Source of the DNA: JAPPLB01 sp965204095
GTDB lineage: Bacteria > Acidobacteriota > Terriglobia > Bryobacterales > UBA6623
DNA: 64,000 bases
NCBI GenBank assembly: GCA_965204095.1
Contig: OZ241991.1
Span: 4,712,001 to 4,776,000, forward strand
Direction of reading: 5' to 3'
Shown here piece after piece: positions 17,642 through 26,233 of this stretch. The notes beneath the pieces were generated by a model. The model was not told the origin of the DNA. It worked only from the letters and a program-made list of their open reading frames with translations, and searched no databases. The position numbers and the translations under genes are program-made. Position 1 is the first letter of the stretch; each line of letters starts with the position of its first letter.

Positions 17642-19648
17642 ATGGAACTGCTGAGTCTCACACTGGCCGAGCTGCTGGCGTTCGCCGTTCCCATCAGCGC
17701 GGCGGTCGTCGCGCTCTATTTCTACGACCGCTCCCGCCGCCGCCGCGTCGTCTCGACTCTGCGTTTCTGGCCGCGGCGTCCGGTGTACCTGATGACGACG
17801 CGCCGCCGGCGCTTGCAACAGCCCTGGTCGCTGCTGCTGCAGCTTCTGGCGGCGCTCTTGCTGTTGTTGGCGATCGCGGATCTTCGCTTCAGCGGATCGA
17901 GCGCGACCTCACGCCATCACGTCGTGATCCTCGAGACCTCCGCCTGGACGAGCGCGGCAGCCGGAGAAGGGCAGGGCGGCACCCTGCTCGACCGGGCTCG
18001 CGACCGGGCATCCGCTTTCCTCGACGCGCTGCCCGCTGACGATCCCGTGCTGTTGATCCAGGGCGACGCGAACCCGATGGTCGTTCAGGGCTTCACCACC
18101 AATCGGACCGCTTTCCGGGAATCCCTCGACTCGCTGCAGCCAAGCTGGACCGCCGCCAACCTGGCGGACGCCGTGGAGCTTGCCAAGAGCGTCCTGCGCC
18201 TGGCGGCGGACTCGAACGGCACCGGCGGACTGGAGACATCGAACGCCGTCGGGGAAATCGTCTACATCGGCGGCGGCCGGGTCTCCGCCGAGGTTCTGGG
18301 CCGGGTCGACACCTCCGATCTGCCCTTCTTGCGCTACATCGCCGTCGGTGAAGAAGTCGATGACGTGGGTCTCACCCGCGTCAGCGCCCATCGCGAGCCC
18401 GCCGACCCGAGGCGATGGCGCGTTGTCGCCGAAGTGCACAACCACGGCAACCGGCCTCGGCCCGTCCGCCTCGAATTCGAGTTCGAGCAACAGCGTCTCG
18501 GCTACAAGGCGGTCATGGTTCCGGCGGAACAGGCGCAGGAGGTCGTTTTCCATCTGGGCACGGAACGCGCCGGGGTTCTCTCCGCCCGTCTGGCGGAGGA
18601 AGACGGTTTCGCCGGCAATAACCGGGCGGCCCTCGATCTGCCTCCAATACGGACCCGGGTCGTGCGCTTCGCGTCGCCGCGCGAGCCGCTATGGCGCCCG
18701 CTGCTTTCCTCGACACCTGCCGTCAAAGCCGTGTTCGCCACTTCCCGCGGCATGATCGAGCCGGATCTTGAAGTTTTCGATCGAACCGCGCCGGACAACG
18801 TGCCGGAAGGGCTCTTCATCGAGCCTCCCCGCGCCGCATCGCCGATAGCGGTCAGCCGCTCCGTCGAGCGGACCCGCATCACGCAATGGGCGTCCCATCA
18901 CCCGATCGCGGCGGGGCTGCGCACGCAAGACCTGCTGTTGCCGAGGGCGCTGGTATTCGCTCCCGAACCCGGCGACGTGGTCGTTGCGGAAACGCAAGAC
19001 GGCCCCGTCGTCGTTGCCCGCGAAAAGGAGGGCCGGAAGATCGTCGCGTACGGATTCGATCCGCTGGAACCGCGGCTGGCCAATCGCCTGGTGACGCCTC
19101 TGCTGTTCGCCAATACGCTTCGCTGGTTCTCGCCGGACCTCTTCATCAGCCGTCAGGTGCTGGCCGGATCGCCCGGTCTCGTGGAAACTCCGGTCGATGC
19201 CGAAGACGAAAGCGAAGTCGCCGTTCGCTCGGCGGAGCTGAGCAGCCTGCCCTGGTCGCTCAAGGACGGGCGCCTGCGCTTCTTCATGCCCACGCCGGGC
19301 AACGTGGAGGTGACAACACCCTTCCGCGAGGCCGGATGGAGCCTCACTCTTCCCGAACTCGGCACGTCCCGTTGGGAGCCGCCGGAAGGGACGTTGCGAG
19401 GCGTCCCGCCGCCCTCGGCCGCAGCGGCCGGATGGGGCTTTCCGCTCTGGCCCTGGCTCGCACTGCTGGCGGCGGTCTGCTGGTTGATCGACTGGACCTG
19501 CTACGGCCGCGTCTCGCCGCCGCGATCCGTTGCGGGGGTCTCTCGTTCCGCCGGCCTCTTCAATCCCAGCATCCTTGGCGGTCCGGTTGCTGCGCAGCCT
19601 CCCGCGCGCGACTACGAGCCGGCCGGGCAGTCCAGGGGAGCGCGGTGA
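17642..19648 (+). CDS. BatA-like membrane protein with VWA-like domain
   Basis: 668 residues. The N-terminus matches the aerotolerance regulator (BatA) domain: a membrane segment (LAELLAFAVPISAAVVALYF), basic RRRR cytoplasmic stretch, then a second membrane helix around residues 60-80. The periplasmic part has a degenerate VWA fold (HHVVILETSAWTS in place of a canonical DxSxS MIDAS), so metal binding is probably lost. A C-terminal membrane helix lies near PLWPWLALLAAVCWL. It overlaps the next gene by 4 bases (GTGA), implying coupled translation in a DUF58-BatA-VWA complex at the inner membrane. Confidence 0.85.
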   Translation: MELLSLTLAELLAFAVPISAAVVALYFYDRSRRRRVVSTLRFWPRRPVYLMTTRRRRLQQPWSLLLQLLAALLLLLAIADLRFSGSSATSRHHVVILETSAWTSAAAGEGQGGTLLDRARDRASAFLDALPADDPVLLIQGDANPMVVQGFTTNRTAFRESLDSLQPSWTAANLADAVELAKSVLRLAADSNGTGGLETSNAVGEIVYIGGGRVSAEVLGRVDTSDLPFLRYIAVGEEVDDVGLTRVSAHREPADPRRWRVVAEVHNHGNRPRPVRLEFEFEQQRLGYKAVMVPAEQAQEVVFHLGTERAGVLSARLAEEDGFAGNNRAALDLPPIRTRVVRFASPREPLWRPLLSSTPAVKAVFATSRGMIEPDLEVFDRTAPDNVPEGLFIEPPRAASPIAVSRSVERTRITQWASHHPIAAGLRTQDLLLPRALVFAPEPGDVVVAETQDGPVVVAREKEGRKIVAYGFDPLEPRLANRLVTPLLFANTLRWFSPDLFISRQVLAGSPGLVETPVDAEDESEVAVRSAELSSLPWSLKDGRLRFFMPTPGNVEVTTPFREAGWSLTLPELGTSRWEPPEGTLRGVPPPSAAAAGWGFPLWPWLALLAAVCWLIDWTCYGRVSPPRSVAGVSRSAGLFNPSILGGPVAAQPPARDYEPAGQSRGAR

Positions 19649-22125
19649 CTTTCGAGTCGGCTTGGGTCCTGACGCTGTTGCTGCTGCCGGCGCTCTGGCT
19701 TGCCTGGGAATGGCGGCGCTCGTACCGCCGCGGAGCGCTGCTGCTGAAAGCCGTGTCGTTCGCGCTGATCGTGCTCGCGCTCAGCCAGCCTCGCCTCCGG
19801 GTGTTCGAGACCAAGGTGGCGCTCACCGCTCTGGTCGACCGGTCGGGCAGCGTCATGGAGGCCGATGCAACCCGCACGCAAGACATGGTCGCGGCGCTCC
19901 GCGACGCCCGGGGGCGCCACCGGCTTCAAGTCGTGCCGTTCGATGAGACCACTCGTTTCGGAAACGGAGCATCCGAGGCGGACACATCGCGCACCGCCGC
20001 CACGAACCTCGAAGTCGCCGTCCGCAACGCCATCGGGACATTACCGGCCGACCTGGTGCCGCGTATCGCGCTGATCTCCGACGGCAAGGGGACGTTCGGA
20101 TCCATCGAGCGCGCCGCCTACCAGGCGAGCGCTTTGGGAATCCCCATCGATACGTTCGCTCTCGCCGGGCAGACGGAGCCCGAACTGCGCATTACCAACA
20201 CCTTCGCTCCCGCACAGGCGTTCGCGGGCGAGAACGTCCCCATCGTATTGGAAGTGGCGGCGGAGCGCGCCGGTCCTGCGACTGTCCAGCTCATGGCGGA
20301 AGGCCGCGTGATCGGACGTTCCGATATCCGGCTTGCCGCCGGCGCCAACGTCGTTCGCGCGCAAGCCCGCGTTCAAACCGAGGGGGCCACGCCCCTGATC
20401 GGCCGCATTGCTTCCGCCGACATGGGCGCCGTGCAGTTCGAGCATGCCATCACGTTCAAGCGGCCCCGCGCTCTGCTCATCTCCGGCGACAGCACCGACA
20501 CCGAGATCCACCTGCGGCAGGTGCTCGACGCGGCGGGTTTCGAAGTGGAGCGTTCAGCGGGCGTCATCGACGGACCGCTCGACCCGTACGCTCTCGTTGT
20601 CGTCAACAACTTTGATGTCGAAGCATGGCCCCCTTCGCGGAAATCCCGGCTTGCCGATTTTGTCCGGGCCGGAGGAGGATTCCTGTTCATCGCCGGCGAG
20701 AAGAACCTCTACGTCGAGCCCTCTGACGACCGCGACGACCCGCTGTGGGAAACGCTCCCCGCGCGCCTGGCCCCGCCCCGCACGCCCGAGGGCACATCGG
20801 TGGTTCTCGTGGTTGACAAGTCGTCGTCGATGGAGGGCAAGAAGATGCAGCTCGCCCGGCAGTCGGCCATCGGAGTCGTCACGAACCTCCGCCCGATCGA
20901 TCGTGTCGGCGTGCTTGTCTTCGACAACTCCTTCCAATGGGCGGTCCCGCTGCGTCCGAACAGCGAACCGGAGGTACTGAAGCAACTCATTTCCGCAATC
21001 ATCGCCGACGGCGGCACTCAGATCGCGCCGGCGCTCCACGAAGCCTTCAACCAGATCCGGGAAACCGAATCGGTCTACAAGCACATCCTGCTGTTGACCG
21101 ACGGCATTTCGGAGGAAGGCGACAGCATCGCGCTGGCGCGGGAGGCCGCCAAGCTGCAGATCACGATCTCGACCGTGGGCCTGGGGCAGGACGTGAACCG
21201 TGCTTATCTCGAGCGTGTCGCCACGACCGCCGAGGGCCGTTCGTACTTTCTGATTGACGTATCGAGCCTGGAGCAGATCGTCCTTCGCGACGTCATGGAG
21301 CATACCGGCTCCTCGATCATGGAAACTTCGGTGGCGCCCGAAGCCGCTGGGGAAGCCGAGATCCTGGAAGGCGTCTCGCTGGACGACGCCGGTCCGCTGC
21401 TCGGGTGGGTCAAGTTCGAGGCCAAGGACGACGCGGAAACCCTGCTCACCATCGGCGAGGAAGTCGAGAAGGACCCCCTGCTGCTGCGCTGGCAATACGG
21501 ACTGGGCCGCTCGGCTGTCTTCGCGTCCGACGCCAAGGCGCGATGGGCGGTCAACTGGATCGGCAGTCCGGCATTCGACCGCTTCTGGACCAACCTGCTG
21601 CGAGACCTGCTGCCCCGCTCGCCCGCCACCGAAGCGACCGCGCTGTACGAAAGCTCATCGGACGAGATCGTCGCCCGCTACCGGGTGACCGAGCGCAGTT
21701 CTTCCGCCGTGCCCGAGACGCTGCCGGACCTCTTCGTGCTGGGCCCCTCGGATTTCCGCAGGTCCATTCCCCTCAAACGCGTCGGCGAGACGGAGTTCGA
21801 AGCGCGCGCTCCGATCGGGAACCGCTTCGGACTGTTCCGGATACGTCCGGCCTCCCACGTCGATACGTTCCCCGAGATCGCCTACCACCGCGCCAACTCG
21901 GAACTCACCGACTATGGCTCGGACGAGCGTCTTCTGCAAAAGATCGCGGCCTGGACGGGTGGACGCTTCCAACCGGACTTGTCCGCCGCCTTCGACGCGG
22001 GAGGGCGCTCGGTCACGACCGCCATGAACCTCTGGCCGGGCCTGCTCGCCCTGGCGTTGCTGCTCAGCCTGTTGGAACTGGTTGGACGAAAGGGCTGGCT
22101 GCCCTGGCTGCGCCGCTGGATTTAA
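19645..22125 (+). CDS. Membrane protein with two VWA domains and a GATase1-like segment
   Basis: 826 residues from GTG 19645, preceded by AGGGGAG. Two N-terminal membrane helices (residues about 6-45) lead to a first VWA domain with DRSGS near residue 66. A glutamine-amidotransferase-like fold follows at about 270-370 (RALLISGDSTDTEIHLRQVL, then FVRAGGGFLFIAGE). A second VWA has MIDAS DKSSS near 391 and TDG near 484. A final helix is at about 795-815. This arrangement is typical of large VWA proteins encoded downstream of BatA-like genes. It probably forms an inner-membrane complex with the two preceding products. Confidence 0.87.
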   Translation: MTFESAWVLTLLLLPALWLAWEWRRSYRRGALLLKAVSFALIVLALSQPRLRVFETKVALTALVDRSGSVMEADATRTQDMVAALRDARGRHRLQVVPFDETTRFGNGASEADTSRTAATNLEVAVRNAIGTLPADLVPRIALISDGKGTFGSIERAAYQASALGIPIDTFALAGQTEPELRITNTFAPAQAFAGENVPIVLEVAAERAGPATVQLMAEGRVIGRSDIRLAAGANVVRAQARVQTEGATPLIGRIASADMGAVQFEHAITFKRPRALLISGDSTDTEIHLRQVLDAAGFEVERSAGVIDGPLDPYALVVVNNFDVEAWPPSRKSRLADFVRAGGGFLFIAGEKNLYVEPSDDRDDPLWETLPARLAPPRTPEGTSVVLVVDKSSSMEGKKMQLARQSAIGVVTNLRPIDRVGVLVFDNSFQWAVPLRPNSEPEVLKQLISAIIADGGTQIAPALHEAFNQIRETESVYKHILLLTDGISEEGDSIALAREAAKLQITISTVGLGQDVNRAYLERVATTAEGRSYFLIDVSSLEQIVLRDVMEHTGSSIMETSVAPEAAGEAEILEGVSLDDAGPLLGWVKFEAKDDAETLLTIGEEVEKDPLLLRWQYGLGRSAVFASDAKARWAVNWIGSPAFDRFWTNLLRDLLPRSPATEATALYESSSDEIVARYRVTERSSSAVPETLPDLFVLGPSDFRRSIPLKRVGETEFEARAPIGNRFGLFRIRPASHVDTFPEIAYHRANSELTDYGSDERLLQKIAAWTGGRFQPDLSAAFDAGGRSVTTAMNLWPGLLALALLLSLLELVGRKGWLPWLRRWI

Positions 22126-22137
22126 GCTGTATCTTTC

Positions 22138-22169
22138 GCCGCGCCGTGTGGTGAGAAATGCAGGTTAAC
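22138..22169 (+). repeat. Fragment (right terminus) of the 185-bp inverted-repeat element
   Basis: The sequence GTGGTGAGAAATGCAGGTTA directly follows a short CCGCGCC stretch just after the VWA operon. Only the right terminus is present, with the CAGGTT variant of the border also seen in the copy at 38564-38748. Confidence 0.6.
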
Positions 22170-22201
22170 CGCGGACGCCGATCGGCCGCGCGGGGAAGAC
22201 G

Positions 22202-22609
22202 TCAGTTACAGCCTTTTGCCGCCCGTTTGCGGGCGCGTTCGTCAAGGATCTCCTGATACTTGACCTTCTGCTCGTCGTCCAGTAGAGCCATGACCCGCTC
22301 AGCGCGTTGCGCGCGCAAGGCCTTGACCTGCGGGTCGATGGTCTTGCGAACTTCGTGGTATTGCTTGCCGATCTCGTCGTAGATCTCGTTGACGTCTTCG
22401 ACTTGCTGCGGGCTCAGACTCAACTCCGTGCGGAGACTGGAGAGGAGCTCCTGACGGTATTGCGAGGAAGACTTTCTCACCGGAGCTACGACGCGGGCAT
22501 CCGCGGTTTGCACGGCGTGGAAGCGGTGGGCCGCCGCGCCGAGCACCAGGCCGGCGGCAAACACCAGGCCCAGGTAGAGGGCCGCTATTTTTTTCGGTTG
22601 ACCGTTCAT
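22202..22609 (-). CDS. Spy/CpxP-like periplasmic protein
   Basis: 135 residues: one N-terminal membrane anchor or signal (IAALYLGLVFAAGLVLGAAA), then a charged helical domain with LSLSPQQVEDVNEIYDEI and ALLDDEQKVKYQEIL. These are the LTxxQ-like motifs of Spy/CpxP and heavy-metal sensor-resistance proteins. It overlaps the anti-sigma gene by 4 bases. Being last in a sigma/anti-sigma operon, it may sense or buffer misfolded proteins or metals in the periplasm. Confidence 0.75.
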   Translation of the reverse strand: MNGQPKKIAALYLGLVFAAGLVLGAAAHRFHAVQTADARVVAPVRKSSSQYRQELLSSLRTELSLSPQQVEDVNEIYDEIGKQYHEVRKTIDPQVKALRAQRAERVMALLDDEQKVKYQEILDERARKRAAKGCN

Positions 22610-22968
22610 TCTCCGTTGCTTACCAACAGCCAGAGGTCGCCGTCACGCTGGTCGGCGGCATCTTGCGCAAGGACGTCGACGTAGCCCCATTCCCGCACTT
22701 CCAGCGACTGCTGCGGCTGCCACATTCCCACGGCAGCCACGAGCAAGGCCGCCGCCAACCCGGCTGCGGCCGCCACCCTCGTCGCCCAGACCCGCAACGG
22801 CGCCAGCCAACCCGGGCTGCGCCGAGCGTCGATCTTCGCCCACAGCCCCGGCATGAAGCCGGCGGTTGGCTCGGGCGCCGGACAGGCGGCCCGGTAGAGC
22901 TTCCAGATCCGTTCGAGTTTTTCTTCCAGCAAACGGCTCATAAGTCCACTCCGTCGAGAGTCTATCAA
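22606..22968 (-). CDS. Putative single-pass anti-sigma factor
   Basis: 120 residues: a cytoplasmic N-terminal helix region (MSRLLEEKLERIWKLYR), one membrane segment (AAAAGLAAALLVAAVGMW, about 68-86) and a short periplasmic tail. There is no zinc-binding HxxxCxxC motif. It starts within the stop of the ECF sigma gene (ATGA overlap at 22965-22968) and its own end overlaps the Spy-like gene. The assignment comes from size, topology and position. ATG 22941 (MSRLL) is an alternative start. Confidence 0.65.
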   Translation of the reverse strand: MIDSRRSGLMSRLLEEKLERIWKLYRAACPAPEPTAGFMPGLWAKIDARRSPGWLAPLRVWATRVAAAAGLAAALLVAAVGMWQPQQSLEVREWGYVDVLAQDAADQRDGDLWLLVSNGE

Positions 22969-23540
22969 ATCCTACCCTGATCCTTCAAATTCTCGAGCGC
23001 TTTCAGCGCACGTTTCCGGGCCCGAAACAAGCGAACCTTCAGCGCGTTTTCCTTGACGTTGTAAATCTCCTGCAACTCCTTCAGCGTCATGCCCTCGATC
23101 TCTTTCAACGTCAACAAGATGCGATCGTCGTCGGATATGTTCTCGAACAACGTTCCGACGATCTGCCTCACTTCGTCGTTCCGAACATCCTCCTCGTGCT
23201 GCTTGCCGCTCTGCGAGGCGTCCGCCGCGCTCACCTGCTCGTCGCTCAACTCCGCCATCGCCACGCTGCCCGACCTCCGCCGTTTTCGCAGATAGTCGTA
23301 GGTCGTGTTCACCGTCAGGCGATGAAGCCAGGGTTCAAAGACCTGCGGCAGACGCAACTGATTGAGCGAGTAGTAGAGCCGTACGAATACATCCTGCGTA
23401 ACATCTTCAACGTCCTCCGGCCGCCCGATCAGCCGAAACACCGTACCGAGAATACGGCTGCGGTACGACCGGACGATCACGTTGAACGCCGAGGCATCTC
23501 CGGACTGTGCGAGCTTGATCGTCTCGGGATCGACGAGCAT
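22965..23540 (-). CDS. RNA polymerase ECF-type sigma factor
   Basis: 191 residues with sigma-70 region 2 (FNVIVRSYRSRILGTVFRL, then EDVEDVTQDVFVRLY) and region 4 (DDRILLTLKEIEGMTLKELQ, then LKVRLFRARKRALK). It is the first gene of an operon with the putative anti-sigma factor and the Spy-like protein; all three overlap by 4 bases, a sign of fixed stoichiometry. It likely drives an envelope stress response and its own operon. No conserved ECF promoter was identified upstream. Confidence 0.92.
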   Translation of the reverse strand: MLVDPETIKLAQSGDASAFNVIVRSYRSRILGTVFRLIGRPEDVEDVTQDVFVRLYYSLNQLRLPQVFEPWLHRLTVNTTYDYLRKRRRSGSVAMAELSDEQVSAADASQSGKQHEEDVRNDEVRQIVGTLFENISDDDRILLTLKEIEGMTLKELQEIYNVKENALKVRLFRARKRALKALENLKDQGRI

Positions 23541-23730
23541 CTGTACCGACTATCGAATCAGCGCTGGTCATAAGCGCCCGCCGTACCTGAGTCCGCTTTG
23601 CCCGCATTCCCGGGCCTCAGATCGTAGGGCGCAACAGCAGAGGAATAGGTTACTGCAAAGCGGCGGCAAGGGTCAGTGGCTCAAGACACTGACTCCTGTG
23701 CCACGGCTGGTGTCTACCGACCACTGAACA

Positions 23731-25305
23731 CTAGTCGCCGAGCCACTGCCTTGATGCCGCTTTCAGGAGAGAGCCATTCGTTCGCCGGCCGGCCTGCGGT
23801 TGTGCTTCGGGCGGATCGAAGTAGCCGTTGCCGTTGGCATCGACAAAGATGGGGTTTGTGAACGAGAACGAGCTGTAGTTGTCGAAAGGCGTACCCCAGC
23901 GCTTGTCGGACGATGCGATCACCGCGTACCAGGAGTCGCGTTCCGGCTTCACGATCAACTCGGCGGCGAAACGCATCGCCTTGTCTTCGCCTGCGGGTTC
24001 GTCGACTTCGTAGGTGGTCAGGACCTCGCCGTTGCGAATCACTTCGACCGTTTCCACAGGCACCCACTTGGGAGCCTGCACGTCGATTCGCAGCGTGACC
24101 GAGCCATCCGTGTCCGGAACCAGCGAGCCGACCGGGGTGCCGTCGCCGGTGAGCTGGATGTAGGGGCCGTGGGCAGTGGTGGCCGCCCGGCTCTTGAGCG
24201 CGGTCACGACCGCTTCCGGATCGATCTCCCAGGGGTTGTCCGTGACCGATTGAATGTAGTTCCGCGGATAGCCGGGGACATGATTGGGATAGCCGTGCGC
24301 ATCGGTGTTCGCGACCCCGGCCACCAGGATTCCCTTGTTGAGGAAGCGGTACCAGTCAAGCAGCTTCTGGTCGACGACCTCCGTCCTGCCGATGCGGTCT
24401 TCGGTCTGGTCGGTGAGCATGTTGAAGACTTCGAACTGGTCGAAGCTGCCATCGAAGAAGGCCGGATCGTAGTCACCGCTTTTCGGGTCCAGGCGTGTGT
24501 CGAAATAGCCGCTGCGGGGGTTCGGGTCCCAGCGGCGCGGATGATTGACCTGGATGATCTCCTCGCCGGGGTCCAGCCGAAGCAGGCGAAAGAATTCGGA
24601 CGGCGTCCGGATCGAGTGCCGGAAGGAACGGTCCTTCCAACGGTTGACTTCGAGCGGAAAGCTGTTGAAGTGTCCGAAGGCGGTGTCGATTTCCGCGCCG
24701 ATCGTCGACTGCAGGAACTGCTGCAGGTTGAGTTGCCGGATGTGGGGCGAGTAGTCCTTGAGGATGTTGTGATCGGTAGCCGTGAGCAGATCGATGCCCT
24801 CCGCGGCGGCGACGATGGCCCCTTCGCGCAGCGGAAACGTGAGGTGCAGATGGCAATCGGCGGAGATGAAGCCGTCGGTTTCGATGACTGGCTCCAGCGT
24901 CGAATCGAGATAGGTGGTCTTGCCGGCTTCGATGCGGATCTGCTGGCGGTCGAGGGAATACTCGGTTCCGCGGCTGATGTAGACGTCGTAGTCGCCGGCG
25001 GGCAGGACCTTCTCTTCACGCCCGGAGTGCGTGACCAGGTAATTCTCCCAGCGGCCGACGACAGGCGGCTCGCCGCCGCCGGCATGGTCGAAATAAAGCC
25101 GCGCCGGCAAGTAGCGACCACTGACGGCTTCGGTGATCTGGAAGTTGAGTTTGCCGACCGGCTCTCCGGTCTGCAGGACGACGCGTGCGTCCGCATCGGG
25201 CGCGGCGTCGGCGCTGACCTGTCGATGGGTGCTCACATTGAACGCCAGGAGCGCCGTGGCCAGGACCGCAAAACCGCCGCGAAGAATGATCTCGGGCTTT
25301 CTCAT
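23731..25305 (-). CDS. CehA/McbA family metallohydrolase (PHP superfamily), exported
   Basis: 524 residues with an N-terminal signal or anchor (GFAVLATALLAFNV). A carboxypeptidase-regulatory-like beta domain occupies about residues 45-140. The PHP metal site begins at DCHLH (150-154) and continues with TATDHN (175-180), H in TDAHGYPNH, and others. CehA/McbA enzymes hydrolyse esters or carbamates; the substrate here is unknown. ATG 25305 has AGGAGG about 8 bases upstream. It is monocistronic, with 190 bases of featureless spacer to the sigma operon. Confidence 0.85.
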   Translation of the reverse strand: MRKPEIILRGGFAVLATALLAFNVSTHRQVSADAAPDADARVVLQTGEPVGKLNFQITEAVSGRYLPARLYFDHAGGGEPPVVGRWENYLVTHSGREEKVLPAGDYDVYISRGTEYSLDRQQIRIEAGKTTYLDSTLEPVIETDGFISADCHLHLTFPLREGAIVAAAEGIDLLTATDHNILKDYSPHIRQLNLQQFLQSTIGAEIDTAFGHFNSFPLEVNRWKDRSFRHSIRTPSEFFRLLRLDPGEEIIQVNHPRRWDPNPRSGYFDTRLDPKSGDYDPAFFDGSFDQFEVFNMLTDQTEDRIGRTEVVDQKLLDWYRFLNKGILVAGVANTDAHGYPNHVPGYPRNYIQSVTDNPWEIDPEAVVTALKSRAATTAHGPYIQLTGDGTPVGSLVPDTDGSVTLRIDVQAPKWVPVETVEVIRNGEVLTTYEVDEPAGEDKAMRFAAELIVKPERDSWYAVIASSDKRWGTPFDNYSSFSFTNPIFVDANGNGYFDPPEAQPQAGRRTNGSLLKAASRQWLGD

Positions 25306-25364
25306 GATTGTTCCCTCCTAACTGCTTGTCTCACCATCCGGCGGCCGGAGCGGGCGAGAAAAAG

Positions 25365-25444
25365 GCCGTGATTCGTGTTTCGCGCGCTTCGTTCCCACGA
25401 CCCGCACGGACTTCTCCTCGCCACCTGGTGAGATATGCATGCTA
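25365..25444. repeat. Heptamer array and diverged right terminus of the inverted-repeat element
   Basis: AAAAGGCCGTGATTCGTG followed by TTTCGCG is a short heptamer array (25361-25385). From about 25405 the sequence GACTTCTCCTCGCC, then CCTGGTGAGATATGCATGC, is a diverged right end of the 185-bp element. Its final CTAG contains the TAG stop codon (25442-25444) of the DUF1080 gene. Confidence 0.6.
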
Positions 25445-26170
25445 GCGTTCTTCGGTTGACTTGAGGACGATATCCTTGAAGTCCACCCGCATCGGCTTTC
25501 CGGAATGTATCTGCAGTCCGATCATACCCCGGTCGATGCGCTTCGAGGACTCCTGGTCGATCACTTGCGAGGCGGTCTTGCCGTTGATCGTGAACGAGAA
25601 GCGTTCGCCTCGAACGGTGACATGAACCAGGTTCCACCCGTCGGCGCTGATGTCGCTCGGAGTCAGCGCGTCTTCGAGATCCCGAAAGGTCCTGTCTCCG
25701 GTTTCGCTGATCGTGACGACTTGCCCGCGGTTGACAAGATTCGAGCCGCGCGGGTAGCCGTGGAAGTCCCAGGCGCCGAGCACGCTGGGTCCGATCCCGA
25801 CGTGGCCGAAATCGGCGTGGTAGCCCGTGACGCGGTGCGTCTTGGAATGGCCCAGCAGGCCGCGGATGTGAATCCCCGAGTTGGCCGGCGAGCTGATCCG
25901 GTAGGAGAGCTTCAGTTCGAAATCACTCAATTCTCCGCCGGTCCAGATGAGGTCCGAGCCCTCGCCCTGCGTCCTGCCGACGATCCATCCGCCATGGACC
26001 GACCAGTCAGCCTCGCGTTCGGCCGGGACAACGCGCCAACCGTCAAGGCTGACGCCGTCGAAGATCGGAACGAAGCCGTGATCCGAGGCGACGGCCGAGG
26101 CGAAGACGATGCCGAGGGCGATGACAGGTATCAGCAGCCGGAGCATGGGCGGAGGTTGTAGCGGTTTCAT
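25442..26170 (-). CDS. DUF1080 (3-keto-disaccharide hydrolase-like) exported protein
   Basis: About 242 residues with a signal peptide (MLRLLIPVIALGIVFASAVA). DUF1080 landmarks are FVPIFDGVSLDGWRV, a DWSVHGGWIVG block, FELKLSYRISSPANSGIHIR and VHVTVRGERFSFTINGK. The fold is a concanavalin-like beta sandwich, and characterised relatives act on 3-keto-glycosides. ATG 26170 and ATG 26146 are both possible starts and neither has a strong ribosome site. It is divergent from the sugar isomerase gene, with an intergenic space of only about 60 bases, so the two may share regulation of sugar metabolism. Confidence 0.87.
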   Translation of the reverse strand: MKPLQPPPMLRLLIPVIALGIVFASAVASDHGFVPIFDGVSLDGWRVVPAEREADWSVHGGWIVGRTQGEGSDLIWTGGELSDFELKLSYRISSPANSGIHIRGLLGHSKTHRVTGYHADFGHVGIGPSVLGAWDFHGYPRGSNLVNRGQVVTISETGDRTFRDLEDALTPSDISADGWNLVHVTVRGERFSFTINGKTASQVIDQESSKRIDRGMIGLQIHSGKPMRVDFKDIVLKSTEER

Positions 26171-26220
26171 CAGTGCCGGTCCGATTCTACCTTGAAAACG
26201 CAGCCAGTTGGGCGGGCTCC

Positions 26221-26226
26221 TATAAT
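26221..26226 (+). promoter_or_regulatory. TATAAT box giving a probable leaderless isomerase mRNA
   Basis: A perfect TATAAT is followed by 7 bases and ATG 26234. The upstream ATG at 26225 is inside the box. No ribosome binding site precedes ATG 26234. No good -35 element is found at 16-18 bases. Confidence 0.45.
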
Positions 26227-26233
26227 GAAGCCC

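Noticed and set aside
23800..25371. A 523-codon plus-strand frame opposite the CehA-like gene
   Set aside because: Shadow; metal-binding motifs and signal peptide are on the minus strand.
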